DNA of 64,000 bases from Mesorhizobium silamurunense (GTDB lineage: Bacteria; Pseudomonadota; Alphaproteobacteria; Rhizobiales; Rhizobiaceae), in NCBI RefSeq assembly GCF_014843825.1, contig NZ_JHQR01000348.1, forward strand, positions 1 to 64,000. The letters are read 5' to 3'. The position numbers were made by a program, and so were the translations under genes. How positions within the stretch are numbered: position 1 is the first letter of the stretch; every line of letters begins with the position of its first letter. This document shows, in pieces, positions 1-8,994 of the stretch. Under the pieces are notes generated by a model that had not been told where the DNA came from, did no database searches, and saw nothing but the letters and a program-made list of their open reading frames with translations.

Positions 1-132
1 CAGCGTCTTCGCGGCGGAGCGGGCGAGGCGCGGCGAAAGCTCGAGCGCAAGGACGTAAATCGCGGCGGCGGCGATTGAGAACAGAAGCGTCGCATTCGGG
101 TTGGCCTCGATGCCGCCCGGAAACGGCATCAT
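1..132 (-). CDS. Partial membrane protein, C-terminal part outside the window
   Basis: An open frame of 44 codons runs off the left edge. It begins with tandem ATG codons that overlap the TGA stop of the exporter gene upstream, so the two genes are probably translated together. After about 13 polar residues comes a hydrophobic stretch (TLLFSIAAAAIYVLALEL) that looks like a membrane segment or signal anchor. Too little is visible to name a family. A membrane partner or accessory of the exporter is possible but only inferred from the overlap. Confidence 0.55.
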   Translation of the reverse strand, partial: MMPFPGGIEANPNATLLFSIAAAAIYVLALELSPRLARSAAKTL

Positions 133-1016
133 GCGCTTGCTCCGCCGGTCGCCGGCTTGCGCAGCAGGAGCGACTTCGCGGCGAGCGCCGCCCCGCCGGT
201 GATGAGCACGCAGGCCAAAAGGATGCGGAGCGACGGCTCGGCTACGCCGGCCGCGATCAGCACCAGCGTCGACAAAAGCGGCGCGGCATAGCTTGCCGCC
301 CCCAGCACCTGGATGTTGCCGCGCTTGACGCCGATATCCCAGGCATAGAAGGCGGCCCCCACCGGCATCAGGCCGAGCCCGACGACCGCCAGCCATTGGC
401 CCGGGCCGTCGGGCAGCACGGTTTTTTCGAGCAGCAGGTGGCAGGCGAGCGAAAGCACCGATGTCGCGGCACAGAACCAGGTGACGATGGAGGTCGGCAC
501 CGACGGGAAGCGTCGCGACAAGAGCGAATAGGACGACCACAGCAGCGCGCAGACGCCCGCCACCGCATGGCCGAAGGCGTAGCGCGCGTCGAAGGCGAGC
601 CCGCCGCCCTTGGTGACGATGAGGAAAGTGCCGGCAAGGCCGAGCAGCGCGCCGACGACATGGTTCCAGGCGAGCCGCTCGCCCGGCATCAGCGCCGAGC
701 CGAGCACGATGAGCAGCGGCCACAGATAGGCGATCAGGCTCGCCTCGACCGCCGGCGCGTTGCGCAGCGCCGTGAAGTAGAAAAAGTGGTAGCCGAACAG
801 ACCGGCAATCCCGATCAGCCACACCTGCGGCGGAATCTTCTGGCTCTTGTCCGGAGCCGGCATCATCAGCCTGGCGGCAAGCCCGACGCAGGTGCCGATG
901 GCGAAGGTGATGGCCGACAGCAGGAACGGCGGCACCTGCCCGGAGGCGTCGGTGAGCAGTGCAAGCAGCGCCCACATGGCGACCGCCGAGAAACCGATCA
1001 GTGTTGCGCGCCCCAT
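129..1016 (-). CDS. EamA/DMT-family exporter, YddG-like
   Basis: The 295-residue product is almost entirely hydrophobic, with about ten predicted membrane segments arranged as two EamA halves, the usual size for the drug/metabolite transporter superfamily. The block GYHFFYFTALRNAPAVEASL followed by a segment with LIAYLWPLL is typical of the YddG branch, whose studied members export aromatic amino acids and methyl viologen in the inner membrane. The substrate here is not shown by the sequence. The start ATG at 1016 precedes the first membrane segment directly. The stop overlaps the start of the next gene on the same strand. Confidence 0.85.
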   Translation of the reverse strand: MGRATLIGFSAVAMWALLALLTDASGQVPPFLLSAITFAIGTCVGLAARLMMPAPDKSQKIPPQVWLIGIAGLFGYHFFYFTALRNAPAVEASLIAYLWPLLIVLGSALMPGERLAWNHVVGALLGLAGTFLIVTKGGGLAFDARYAFGHAVAGVCALLWSSYSLLSRRFPSVPTSIVTWFCAATSVLSLACHLLLEKTVLPDGPGQWLAVVGLGLMPVGAAFYAWDIGVKRGNIQVLGAASYAAPLLSTLVLIAAGVAEPSLRILLACVLITGGAALAAKSLLLRKPATGGASA

Positions 1017-1049
1017 ACTTGTCCCCGGCGGCGCGCCGCGGCGCCCTTA

Positions 1050-1088
1050 GCAATTCCAGGTGCCTGGCGGTTTTCCGTCCAGAATTGC
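1050..1088. repeat. Rhizobial interspersed palindrome, GCAATTC type
   Basis: Arms GCAATTC and GAATTGC flank a centre containing GGCGGTTTTCC. The same arms and a similar centre recur at 5966-6007. It lies between two minus-strand genes and may also act on transcript ends or stability. Confidence 0.6.
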
Positions 1089-1099
1089 GTAAAAACAAA

Positions 1100-1891
1100 C
1101 TAGTTCACTGCTTCAAACCGTCTCGCGCTTATGGTCAGCGGACCGATCTGGGTCCCGACCGTGGCGCGGATCGGCGCATATACGCCGGATTGGCCGAGCG
1201 GTGCAAATGTCACCATCATGCGGCTCTTGTTCTTGAGGAACTCAAGCGCCTTGCGGCCCTTGCGATAGCCCGCCACCGGCTCGAAGCCCATCTTGCAGGT
1301 AACGGTGTCGCCCTTGTAGCCGGGCACCGAGATCGAGCCTTTCGAGGCATAGGTCAGCGACAGGTTGGCGCGCATCTCGCCATCGTAGAATTTGACGGTC
1401 CGGCCGCAGACCTTGTCCAGGCTGTCGGCATGGATGACGGTGGCCGCCATCGGATCGAGCACCGATTTCAGGTCGCCGGCGCCGACCGGCACCCAGCTCT
1501 TGGGATCGCGCTTGCCCGGCCCTGGAAGGACCTTCGTCGAGGAGACGTCGCCACCGGCGAAGCGTATGTCGACCACCGATGCCTTCTTGCCGGAGGTGTA
1601 GTCTGCCCGGAAGGCCTGCGGCCGCATCTGCTGGCCCGAAATCGTGCCTTTCGACGAGATCGTGCCCTTGGTGTCGTCGAACAGCTTGGCAATGCCCGCG
1701 GCGGAGACCGTGCCGTTGATGGCGTAGTTGTCGCCGTCGTAACGGCTGGAAAAAGTCGCCCTGGCGACCGAAAGGCCAAGGAAAGACACCGTATATTCGC
1801 CCTTGAAGGACTGCGGCGAGGCTGCGGCAAAACCCGACGTCGGCACGGTGACGGCAAGCAGGGCGGCAAAGGCTTGGGATGATCGAAGCAT
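1100..1891 (-). CDS. DUF3108 periplasmic protein
   Basis: I place the start at the ATG at 1891, because the following residues (MLRSSQAFAALLAVTVPTSG, then FAAA) form a good Sec signal peptide; an in-frame extension to 2044 would bury it. The mature part of about 240 residues begins GEYTVSFLGLSVARATF and resembles DUF3108 proteins, predicted beta-rich periplasmic proteins of unknown function that are common in alphaproteobacteria. It stands alone between a palindromic repeat and the divergently transcribed rpmB. No catalytic motif is recognised. Confidence 0.75.
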   Translation of the reverse strand: MLRSSQAFAALLAVTVPTSGFAAASPQSFKGEYTVSFLGLSVARATFSSRYDGDNYAINGTVSAAGIAKLFDDTKGTISSKGTISGQQMRPQAFRADYTSGKKASVVDIRFAGGDVSSTKVLPGPGKRDPKSWVPVGAGDLKSVLDPMAATVIHADSLDKVCGRTVKFYDGEMRANLSLTYASKGSISVPGYKGDTVTCKMGFEPVAGYRKGRKALEFLKNKSRMMVTFAPLGQSGVYAPIRATVGTQIGPLTISARRFEAVN

Positions 1892-2144
1892 GGCGGGCAG
1901 TAAGTCCTTGATACGGCCGGAAACGCAAAGGTTCCAGCTTGGCAATCCCTTCGCGAAGGGCTTATAGGGCGAAATCCGGCCTTTATATGGAGCGCGCTTC
2001 GCCATCCCGCACTTGCCGGAGCTTGACGCCGTGGCGAAATGCAACTATGGAACGCCAACTTTTCCAAAGGCCGCCTGACCGAGACCGCGCGCCGCCTGGC
2101 GCGGGCAGAATGGTTTGGCAGGTTAGAACTGAAGGTTAGACAAG

Positions 2145-2441
2145 ATGTCCCGCACCTGCGAGCTCACTGCCAAGGCAGTCCAGACCGGCAACAATGTGAG
2201 CCATGCCAACAACAAGACCAAGCGTCGCTTCCTGCCGAACCTGGTCAATGTGACGCTGATTTCCGAAGTGCTGAACCAGAACGTTCGCCTGCGCATTTCG
2301 GCCAACGCGCTGCGTTCGGTCGAGCATCGCGGCGGCCTCGACGCGTTTCTGGCCAAGGCCGACGCCAAGGAGTTGTCGCAGCGCGCCCGCCTGCTCAAGA
2401 AGCAGATCGCCAAGAAGCTCGCCGAGCAGTCGGCCGCCTGA
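2145..2441 (+). CDS. rpmB: 50S ribosomal protein L28
   Basis: The 98-residue basic protein begins [20 protein letters not shown] and contains [15 protein letters not shown], the conserved start of bacterial L28, which binds 23S rRNA in the large subunit. The length fits the longer alphaproteobacterial form, which carries a C-terminal extension with many Ala and Lys residues. A GAAGG ribosome-binding site precedes the ATG. It is monocistronic here, followed by a hairpin at 2473-2497 and then the regulated transporter gene. Confidence 0.97.
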   Translation: MSRTCELTAKAVQTGNNVSHANNKTKRRFLPNLVNVTLISEVLNQNVRLRISANALRSVEHRGGLDAFLAKADAKELSQRARLLKKQIAKKLAEQSAA

Positions 2442-2472
2442 AGCGCCCTTTTCAGGCGGGGACGACCGCCTC

Positions 2473-2497
2473 GAGCACCGGCCCCAAACTGGTGCTC
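2473..2497 (+). terminator. Hairpin downstream of rpmB
   Basis: Perfect 7-bp arms GAGCACC and GGTGCTC enclose an 11-base loop, 31 bases after the rpmB stop. There is no run of T after it, so it may be a weak terminator or an mRNA-stabilising end rather than a canonical intrinsic terminator. Confidence 0.45.
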
Positions 2498-2525
2498 TAA
2501 TGAGCGAGCGTCGACATGACGCTCA

Positions 2526-2555
2526 GCTGGTTCCATTACCCAGGATAAAAAAATG
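2526..2555 (+). promoter_or_regulatory. Probable preQ1-I riboswitch overlapping the start codon of yhhQ
   Basis: The layout matches the compact class I preQ1 aptamer. A P1 stem CTGG (2527-2530) pairs with CCAG (2540-2543). The loop TTCCATTAC starts with the typical TTC and ends with AC just before the CC of P1. An A-rich tail ATAAAAAAA follows. The pseudoknot P2 can form between CAT(T) at 2534-2537 and (A)ATG at 2552-2555, so the transporter's own start codon is the 3' strand of P2. The AGGA ribosome-binding sequence also lies in P1/tail. Ligand binding would then block translation. A separate 7-bp hairpin (GAGCGTC/GACGCTC, 2506-2524) sits just upstream. This is a pattern match by eye, supported by the function of the downstream gene. 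Confidence 0.65.
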
Positions 2556-3239
2556 ACCTTCCTTTCACGATACCTGCCCTTCGTGGCCGCCATGGCGCTC
2601 GTTGTCGTGGCGTCGAATATTCTTGTCCAGTTCCCGATGCAGGGCCAGATCGGCGGCCTGTCGCTGGCCGACCTGCTGACCTGGGGCGCCTTCACCTATC
2701 CTTTCTCCTTCCTGGTCACCGACCTCACCAATCGCCGCTATGGCCCTGCCGTGGCGCGCAAGGTGGTGTTCGTCGGCTTCATGACAGCGGTGGTCTGCTC
2801 GATCCTCGTTCCGCCCTTCCTGTTCCGCCACGGCCTGATCGAATTCGAGACCGCCGCCGACCGGCTGGTGCGCATCGCCGCAGCTTCCGGCGCAGCCTTC
2901 CTCTGCGCGCAATTGCTTGACGTGACCGTCTTCAACCGGCTGCGCCGGCAGAGCTGGTGGCGCGCGCCGATCGTCGGCACGCTGGTCGGCTCCGTGTTCG
3001 ATACGGTGATCTTCTTCGGCGTCGCCTTCTCCGCCGCCTTCGCCTTTGTCGGACCCAATGACAGCTTCGCGCTGGAAACGGCGCCGCTGATGGGCGTGCT
3101 GCCTGTCGAGGCCATGCGCTGGGTCTCCTGGGGCCTCGGCGATCTCTCGGTCAAGCTGATCATCGCGGTGGTGGCGCTGATCCCCTACCGGCTACTTGCC
3201 GCCCGCTGGAGCCAGCCAGCAGTCGCGGTCTACCCATGA
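2553..3239 (+). CDS. yhhQ: VUT-family queuosine precursor transporter
   Basis: The 228-residue protein has about six membrane segments and motifs of the VUT/COG1738 family: LTWGAFTYPFSFLVTDLTNR near residue 45 and RWVSWGLGDLSVKLI near the end. E. coli YhhQ takes up preQ0 and preQ1 for making queuosine in tRNA, so the same role in the inner membrane is likely here. The ATG at 2553 is embedded in the probable preQ1 riboswitch, which fits end-product control of uptake. The stop codon lies inside a palindromic repeat. Length agrees with family members. Confidence 0.9.
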   Translation: MTFLSRYLPFVAAMALVVVASNILVQFPMQGQIGGLSLADLLTWGAFTYPFSFLVTDLTNRRYGPAVARKVVFVGFMTAVVCSILVPPFLFRHGLIEFETAADRLVRIAAASGAAFLCAQLLDVTVFNRLRRQSWWRAPIVGTLVGSVFDTVIFFGVAFSAAFAFVGPNDSFALETAPLMGVLPVEAMRWVSWGLGDLSVKLIIAVVALIPYRLLAARWSQPAVAVYP

Positions 3240-3277
3240 TCCCGCAAAGTGAGGCCCGGTTTGCGGAAAAGATCATG
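3235..3277. repeat. Rhizobial interspersed palindrome, ATGATC type
   Basis: Arms CATGATC (3235-3241) and GATCATG (3271-3277) enclose inner arms CCGCAAA and TTTGCGG. The form resembles the abundant ATGATCCC...AAAAGATCAT element of rhizobial and agrobacterial genomes. It overlaps the stop codon of yhhQ and could double as its transcript end. Confidence 0.7.
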
Positions 3278-3297
3278 GCCAGACAAAGCGCGCGCCC

Positions 3298-3963
3298 GTG
3301 ATCCCCTGGGTTCAGCTTGATTCAGCCCGCACGCCCGACGGCGCTCAGGAACTTCGCCTGAAGCGGCGCGGCGCCGAATTCTCGATCATGCTGGGCACCA
3401 ACGAGCTGATGAACAGCCGCCTCAGCGGCTCCGAGGAGGCACTGGCCAGGCTTTCCTGTGAGCGGATCGCCGGCCGCAGGCAGCCAAAAATCCTGATCGG
3501 CGGGCTTGGCATGGGTTTCACGCTGCGCGCCGCTCTTGCCGCGCTTGGCGGCGACGCCGCTGTCACCGTTGCGGAACTGGTCCCAGAGGTCGTCGCCTGG
3601 GCGCGCGGCCCGATGGCCGAGATCTTCGACGGCTGCCTTGACGATCCCCGCGTTACCGTTCGCGTGGCCGATGTCGGGCACGCTATCCGCTGGGACGTGT
3701 GGGACGCCATCCTGCTCGACGTCGATAACGGTCCGGAAGGCATCGTCTACAAGGGCAATGACGCGCTCTACGGCACGGCCGGCCTGGCTGGTGCCCGCGC
3801 GGCACTCAAATCAGGCGGCGTGCTTGCGGTATGGTCGCAGGGACCGGATAGCGGCTTCACGCGGCGGCTGAAGCAGGCGGGCTTCGTGGTCGAGGAGATC
3901 AAGACGCGCGCCCACGGCAAGCGTGGCGCTCGTCACGTCATCTGGATCGCCACCAACGGTTAA
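3298..3963 (+). CDS. Spermidine-synthase-like methyltransferase-fold protein
   Basis: The 221-residue protein carries a Rossmann methyltransferase core: GGLGMGFTLRAAL (about residue 68) as the nucleotide loop, an acidic strand end in VTVAELVPEVVAWAR, and DAILLDVDNGPEG as the active-site strand, as in spermidine synthase and MnmC-type proteins. The polyamine-binding N-terminal domain of true SpeE is missing, so the substrate is unknown. The start is a GTG at 3298; an upstream ATG at 3275 meets a stop after eight codons. No convincing ribosome-binding site is visible. The gene ends in a palindrome at 3960-4010. Confidence 0.75.
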   Translation: MIPWVQLDSARTPDGAQELRLKRRGAEFSIMLGTNELMNSRLSGSEEALARLSCERIAGRRQPKILIGGLGMGFTLRAALAALGGDAAVTVAELVPEVVAWARGPMAEIFDGCLDDPRVTVRVADVGHAIRWDVWDAILLDVDNGPEGIVYKGNDALYGTAGLAGARAALKSGGVLAVWSQGPDSGFTRRLKQAGFVVEEIKTRAHGKRGARHVIWIATNG

Positions 3964-4010
3964 TGCATGTCGCCCAAAAGTGTGCAGCGGTTTTGGGCGA
4001 CATGCATTAA
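3960..4010. repeat. 20-bp perfect inverted repeat, palindromic element / possible terminator
   Basis: Arms TTAATGCATGTCGCCCAAAA and their exact complement enclose GTGTGCAGCGG. The stop codon of the upstream gene is inside the left arm. The centre AAAAGTGTGCAGCGGTTTT is shared in part with the GCAATTC-type elements elsewhere in the window, so it is best seen as one of a dispersed family that can also end transcripts. Confidence 0.7.
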
Positions 4011-4020
4011 AACAAAGACT

Positions 4021-4062
4021 TAAAGCGCGTCGCTCGAATCCGTTTCGACGTGACGCGCTTTA
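4021..4062. repeat. Palindromic element TAAAGCGCGTC
   Basis: Arms TAAAGCGCGTC (4021-4031) and GACGCGCTTTA (4052-4062) face each other ten bases after the previous element. TAAAGCGCGTCG-type palindromes are common between genes in Mesorhizobium. Both elements sit between convergent-free, same-direction genes and do not overlap coding sequence. Confidence 0.65.
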
Positions 4063-4178
4063 GTCACGGGCGACAGCAGGGCGATAAGCCGCCCGACGCA
4101 CGTCATTCCAGCGGCTTTACCCTTTGTTACGGCCGATGATGCAGGATCGCCAAAACGATCCAGGACAGCGCCGCCAGC

Positions 4179-5957
4179 ATGACCACCCAGGGCACCGGTT
4201 GGAAACATGACCTCCTGCTCGCGCTTTGCGCGACGCTGCTCGTGCTGGCGATCAATGCGGTCTCCGGCTTCCCGACGATCGCGGATCTTGGCGCCGACAA
4301 CGACAGCATGCTGCGGTTGGTCGAGGTCCGCGACCTGCTGGCCGGCCAGAGCTGGTTCGATCTTCACCAATACCGGATGGGCCTGGCAGGCGGCTTCTCC
4401 ATGCACTGGTCGCGGCTGGTCGACACGCCGATCGCGCTGATCATCCTCGCCTTCCATGCGCTGGGCGCCAGCACGGCCGCCGCCGAAAGAGCGGCGCAGA
4501 TCATCTGGCCGCTCTCGCTCCACGGGCTCACCATATTCGTCATCCTGCGCGCCTCGCGGCGCTTTGCCGGCGCCGACGTGGCGATGCCGTCGCTGGTGCT
4601 CGCGACCGCGGCGCTGTTCTTTCTCGGCATTTTCAACCCTGGCACGCTCGACCACCACAATGTCCAGCTCCTGCTGACGGCGGCCAGTCTCTGGTTGCTG
4701 ATGGAGGCTCCCTTCTGGCGGCCAGCCGCCCTTCTGTCCGGCCTGTGCGCGGGCCTCACGCTGGCTGTCGGCATGGAGACCGCGCCTTACGTGGCCGCGC
4801 TTGGCGCTTGTGCCGCGGTGCTCTTCATCCTCGACCAACGGGAGCGCCTGATCGCGCGCGGCTTCGGCATCGGATTTGCCGCGACAGGTTCGGTGGTCCT
4901 CGTTGCCACCATACCGCCGGCGGCCTGGGGCGTGGCCCAGTGCGACGCCTTCTCGGCCTTCCAATTCGTCATCGCGGCGCTGTCGGGCTTCGGCCTGGCG
5001 GCGATTGCCGCTCTGTCCGGGCAATCGACGGCCAGGACACGGTTCGTCTCAATGTCCGTCTTGGCCCTGGCGGTCGGGGCCGTTGCGATCGTGCTCTTCC
5101 CGCAATGCCTGGCATCGCCCTATGCCGGCATGGATGAGCGCGTTCGCACCTATTGGCTGAACGACGTCGTCGAGGCGCAGCCCTTCCTCAGTGTGGCCGT
5201 CAATCAGCCGAAGCTGATGGCGGCGCGCTATGTGACGCCCTTCATCGCGATCCTGTTGATCGGCCTTCGGCTGCGCGGCCGCCGCCTGCGCCGCGAGGAA
5301 GCCCTTGCCGCCGTGCTGTTGATCCTTGCCTTCGTCGTCAGCCTCTGGCAGGTGCGCGGCTCGACCTTCTCGGTCGCCTTGGCTGTGCTGCCGCTCTCGA
5401 CCTGGATCGCCGGGATCCGCATGCAGGCAAGCGCCGCGCAGTCATGGCGCGTCTCCACCCGCATCGCGGCGGCATGGCTGGTGTCGCTCAACGCGACCTG
5501 GGCCGGCGTTGCGGTCGCCGCGCAGTCCGTGGTCCAAAAAGGGCCCAGGGAGATCAACTCCGACGCGGACCATGCGCTGACCTGCGGCAAGGCCGCAGAC
5601 TTCAGCGAGCTGGCCGCCATGCCTGCAACCACTGTGCTTGCCTCTTCCAATCTGGGCTCCGCCATAGTGATGTTTACCGGCCACAGGGCGTTGGCCGGCC
5701 CCTACCATCGCAACGTCGGCGGCAATCTCGCCATGCTCGACGCCTTCATGGGAACGCCGGACGCCGCCCGCGCCATCGTCGAGCGCGAACATGTCGGGCT
5801 GGTCGCCATATGCCGCGGCAATTCGGAAGAGCTGTCGCTCGCCGCCGAGGCTCCCACAGGCCTGGCCGCCCGACTGTTGAAGCGGGACGTTCCCGACTGG
5901 CTGGAATTGGTGAGCTCTTCGGCGAACAAGCCGGTCGAGATTTACAAGGTCCGCTGA
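4179..5957 (+). CDS. Large multi-pass membrane protein, GT-C glycosyltransferase-like
   Basis: The 592-residue product has a short cytoplasmic start, about eleven membrane segments up to residue 430, and a soluble C-terminal part of about 150 residues. The first extracytoplasmic loop, with GADNDSMLRLVEVRDLLAG and then MHWSRLVDTPIAL, carries acidic residues where GT-C transferases of the STT3/PMT type have their metal site. DHHNVQLLL near residue 160 recalls the second loop of that fold. This suggests transfer of a sugar from a lipid carrier, but the family is not proven. The gene is flanked by palindromic repeats and seems to be a single transcription unit. Confidence 0.6.
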   Translation: MTTQGTGWKHDLLLALCATLLVLAINAVSGFPTIADLGADNDSMLRLVEVRDLLAGQSWFDLHQYRMGLAGGFSMHWSRLVDTPIALIILAFHALGASTAAAERAAQIIWPLSLHGLTIFVILRASRRFAGADVAMPSLVLATAALFFLGIFNPGTLDHHNVQLLLTAASLWLLMEAPFWRPAALLSGLCAGLTLAVGMETAPYVAALGACAAVLFILDQRERLIARGFGIGFAATGSVVLVATIPPAAWGVAQCDAFSAFQFVIAALSGFGLAAIAALSGQSTARTRFVSMSVLALAVGAVAIVLFPQCLASPYAGMDERVRTYWLNDVVEAQPFLSVAVNQPKLMAARYVTPFIAILLIGLRLRGRRLRREEALAAVLLILAFVVSLWQVRGSTFSVALAVLPLSTWIAGIRMQASAAQSWRVSTRIAAAWLVSLNATWAGVAVAAQSVVQKGPREINSDADHALTCGKAADFSELAAMPATTVLASSNLGSAIVMFTGHRALAGPYHRNVGGNLAMLDAFMGTPDAARAIVEREHVGLVAICRGNSEELSLAAEAPTGLAARLLKRDVPDWLELVSSSANKPVEIYKVR

Positions 5958-5965
5958 GGATCACG

Positions 5966-6007
5966 GCAATTTCAGGAAAAGCGTAGCGGTTTTCCGCCCG
6001 GAATTGC
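5966..6007. repeat. Rhizobial interspersed palindrome, GCAATT type
   Basis: Arms GCAATTTC and GGAATTGC surround AGGAAAA...CGGTTTTCC. It is a second copy of the 1050-1088 element, here between two convergent genes, where it may serve as a shared transcript end. Confidence 0.6.
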
Positions 6008-6025
6008 CCAAAAACCAAGCCTTGC

Positions 6026-7048
6026 TCAGTCCTGATGCAGGATGAATTCCAGGTAGAGGTTTCGCTGCAGGATCGACTGGTTGTCGTCCGACACCAGCGA
6101 CACCATCAGCGCACCGTCGTCGCGGGTCCAGACGTCGAGCCCTTCCATATTGTCGATCTGGTAGCCCATATCGGCTTCCATCAGCACCGGGCCGTCGGCG
6201 ACCGCGCCCTTCTCGACGCTCTCGCCATAGATGCGCCGCAGCCGCATCTTCACCCCGCGCGCCATCGAAAAGCTGCGTTCCAGCAGAAGCAGGTCGCCAT
6301 CGGGCAGGAAGGCGCCATCGGTGATGTCGAAATCGCCGTTGCGCTTGACCGTGAAGACGCCCCTCCTCGGTCCCTCGATGATGGCGGCATAGATGTTGCC
6401 GGCCTTGTCGAGGCTCTTTTCCGAAACCACGACCAGGCCGCCCTCGTGCTGGCCGTGGGGATTGGCATGCGTGACCGTCTCGAAGCCGCGGTTCTGGCGC
6501 AGCTCCCGGGCCGGGACAAGATAGTCGAGCGTCTCGAACGGCGCCTTCATGTCGTCGGGGTCGATCTTGAACTGGACGACGCGCTGTTCGCGCTCGAAGC
6601 CGACGGTGGCGATGCCGTTCTTCACCGCCAGGCCTTCGGCGTCGACCTCCCATTTCTTGTCGATCGGCTGGCCCGAAGCGTCGACCATTTGCTGCATGCG
6701 GAAATTCGACACGCCCGAGGGGCGCTTGTCGGCATCGTGAGTGACGGTGCCGAAGAACCAGAAGCCGGTGTCGGCGACGCCGATGAAGTCGCTGCCGGGC
6801 TTGAGGAAGCGGAAAGCCGACAGCGCGCCGAAATCGCGCGACGGCGAGGTCATCTCCAGCCCGCCGACAAACTCAAGCGGCCCGAACTGTTTCTGGTCGC
6901 GGCCGACGCGGAACTCTGTGATCGGCCGCGCCGAAATCTCGATTGCCTCGACCGGAGCTCGCTGGGTCGCAATCGCCGGCGAAACAACCGCGCAGGTCAG
7001 CACGCTGGCGAAAACCGTCCGCCGGAATCCGCCTCGCGAAAAGGTCAT
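6026..7048 (-). CDS. Esterase-like activity of phytase family protein, secreted
   Basis: The start is the ATG at 7048, which overlaps the cobT stop as ATGA and begins a signal peptide ([20 protein letters not shown], with SPAIA cleavage). The mature part of about 315 residues has the beta-propeller-like pattern of COG4246/PF13449: [31 protein letters not shown], and [20 protein letters not shown] near the end. The family is named for esterase-like activity of phytases; substrates are mostly unknown. Overlap with cobT makes co-transcription likely, yet no link to cobalamin is apparent. The same cobT-neighbour pairing is worth testing in relatives. Confidence 0.85.
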   Translation of the reverse strand: MTFSRGGFRRTVFASVLTCAVVSPAIATQRAPVEAIEISARPITEFRVGRDQKQFGPLEFVGGLEMTSPSRDFGALSAFRFLKPGSDFIGVADTGFWFFGTVTHDADKRPSGVSNFRMQQMVDASGQPIDKKWEVDAEGLAVKNGIATVGFEREQRVVQFKIDPDDMKAPFETLDYLVPARELRQNRGFETVTHANPHGQHEGGLVVVSEKSLDKAGNIYAAIIEGPRRGVFTVKRNGDFDITDGAFLPDGDLLLLERSFSMARGVKMRLRRIYGESVEKGAVADGPVLMEADMGYQIDNMEGLDVWTRDDGALMVSLVSDDNQSILQRNLYLEFILHQD

Positions 7049-8943
7049 CCGGCGCGCCGCAAGCCGCCGCGCCGCGTGTCGCGCGCGCTCTCCTCGCCGA
7101 ACAGCGATGCCAATTGCTCGGTCATGGCGCCCGCGAGTTCCTCGGCATCGACGATGGTGACGGCGCGGCGATAGTAGCGGGTGACGTCGTGGCCGATACC
7201 GATCGCAAGGAGCTCCACCGGCGAGCGCGTCTCGATGAGATCGATCACCGCGCGCAGGTGCCGCTCCAGATAGTTGCCGGGATTGACCGACAAGGTGGAA
7301 TCGTCGACCGGCGCGCCGTCCGAGATCATCATCAGAATCTTGCGCTGTTCCGGCCGGCCGATCAGCCGGTTGTGCGCCCAAAGCAGCGCCTCACCGTCGA
7401 TGTTCTCCTTGAGCAGGCCCTCGCGCATCATCAGGCCGAGATTGCGCCGCGCGCGCCGCCACGGATGGTCGGCGGACTTGTAGATGATGTGGCGCAGATC
7501 GTTGAGCCGACCCGGATTCGGCGGCTTGCCATCCTTCAGCCATTTCTCGCGCGCCTGCCCGCCTTTCCAGGCGCGCGTGGTGAAGCCGAGGATTTCCACC
7601 GAAACGCCGCAGCGCTCCAGCGTGCGCGCCAGAATGTCGGCGCAGGTCGCGGCAACCGTGATCGGCCGCCCGCGCATCGAGCCCGAATTGTCGAGCACCA
7701 GCGACACCACCGTGTCGCGGAACTTGGTGTCGCGCTCCTGCTTGAAGGACAGCGGCTGCATCGGATCGATGACGACGCGCACCAGTCGCGCCGGATCGAG
7801 ATAGCCTTCCTCCAGGTCGAAATCCCAGGAGCGGTTCTGCTGCGCCATCAGGCGACGCTGCAGCCGGTTGGCCAGGCGGCCAACGACGCCGGAGAGATTG
7901 GCGAGCTGCTTGTCGAGGAAGGCGCGCAGCCGGTCGAGCTCCTCTTCCTCGCACAGGTCCTCGGCGCCGACCGTCTCGTCGAAAGCGGTGGTGAAGACCT
8001 TGTAGTCGATTTCCTTCGGCAGGTTGAGGAAGGGATTGTCGTTGCGGCGCGCTTCGCCCGGCGTCTCGGCGTCGGAATCGTCCTCGTCGGAGAGATCGTC
8101 CGATGTGGCGTCGGTCGCCTCCGTCTCGGCAGAGTCTTCCTCGTCGGCAGAGGCTTCGGCATCTTCGGACTGCGACTGCTCCGAGCCGGAATCGTCCTCG
8201 CCGCCTTCCTCGCTCTGCTCCTCGCCCTGCTGCTCGTTTTCCTCGTTGTCCTCGGAGTCTTCCGTCTCCTGGTCGTCGCCGAGTTCCTCGGCCATTTCCA
8301 TGGAGACTAGCATGTTGCGCACGACGCGCGCGAAGGCCTGCTGGTCGTCGAGCTTGGACGACAGGCCGTCGAGGTCGCCGCTGGCCTTCTCCTCGACCCA
8401 GGGGCGCCACAGATCGACCAGCCGCTCGCCACTCTTCGGCACGGCGCGGCCGGTCAGCTTCTCGCGCACCATCAGCGCCACCGCCTCCTCGAGCGGGGCG
8501 TCGGCCTTGTCCTTGACGTCGACCAGGTTTGCCTTGGCGTATTTGTCCTCGAGCATCGAGCCGATATTGTCGGCCACGCCCTGCATGGCGCGGCTGCCGA
8601 TCGCCTCGACGCGCGCCTGCTCGACGGCATCGAAAATAGCTCGCGCGAGCTTGCCTTCCGGCGCCAGCTTGCTGTGGATGCGTTGATCGTGGCAGGCGCG
8701 CTTCAGCGCCATGGAATCGCCGATGCCGCGGGTGATCGCGATGTCGTTGCGGGAAGCCTTCTTGGGCAGTTCCGGCAGGCGGGCGCGGTTGCCGGCCAGC
8801 GCCGGCCTGTCCTTGGCGAAGCCGACCTCGAGGTCCTTGTCGCCGGCGACGGCGCGCATGCAGACGGTGACGGCGCGCTTGAAGCTGTCCGCTTCAGACC
8901 CGTTCTTCGGCTTGTTGCGCGTGTTGTCGCCCGGACCCGCCAT
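7045..8943 (-). CDS. cobT: Cobaltochelatase subunit CobT
   Basis: CobT forms the AAA+/VWA chaperone part of the aerobic CobNST chelatase, which inserts cobalt into hydrogenobyrinate a,c-diamide using ATP. The 632-residue protein has the expected layout: an N-terminal helical region from [14 protein letters not shown], an extremely acidic linker at about residues 225-300 rich in Glu, Asp and Ser, and a C-terminal VWA domain with the metal motif LDNSGSMRG near residue 415 and ISDGAPVDD. It follows cobS on the same strand with a short gap. CobN is not in this window. Confidence 0.96.
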   Translation of the reverse strand: MAGPGDNTRNKPKNGSEADSFKRAVTVCMRAVAGDKDLEVGFAKDRPALAGNRARLPELPKKASRNDIAITRGIGDSMALKRACHDQRIHSKLAPEGKLARAIFDAVEQARVEAIGSRAMQGVADNIGSMLEDKYAKANLVDVKDKADAPLEEAVALMVREKLTGRAVPKSGERLVDLWRPWVEEKASGDLDGLSSKLDDQQAFARVVRNMLVSMEMAEELGDDQETEDSEDNEENEQQGEEQSEEGGEDDSGSEQSQSEDAEASADEEDSAETEATDATSDDLSDEDDSDAETPGEARRNDNPFLNLPKEIDYKVFTTAFDETVGAEDLCEEEELDRLRAFLDKQLANLSGVVGRLANRLQRRLMAQQNRSWDFDLEEGYLDPARLVRVVIDPMQPLSFKQERDTKFRDTVVSLVLDNSGSMRGRPITVAATCADILARTLERCGVSVEILGFTTRAWKGGQAREKWLKDGKPPNPGRLNDLRHIIYKSADHPWRRARRNLGLMMREGLLKENIDGEALLWAHNRLIGRPEQRKILMMISDGAPVDDSTLSVNPGNYLERHLRAVIDLIETRSPVELLAIGIGHDVTRYYRRAVTIVDAEELAGAMTEQLASLFGEESARDTRRGGLRRAG

Positions 8944-8994
8944 CGATCATTCCCTGCGCGTTTTGGCCCGAAAGGCCAAGCCTCCCGGCACGCG

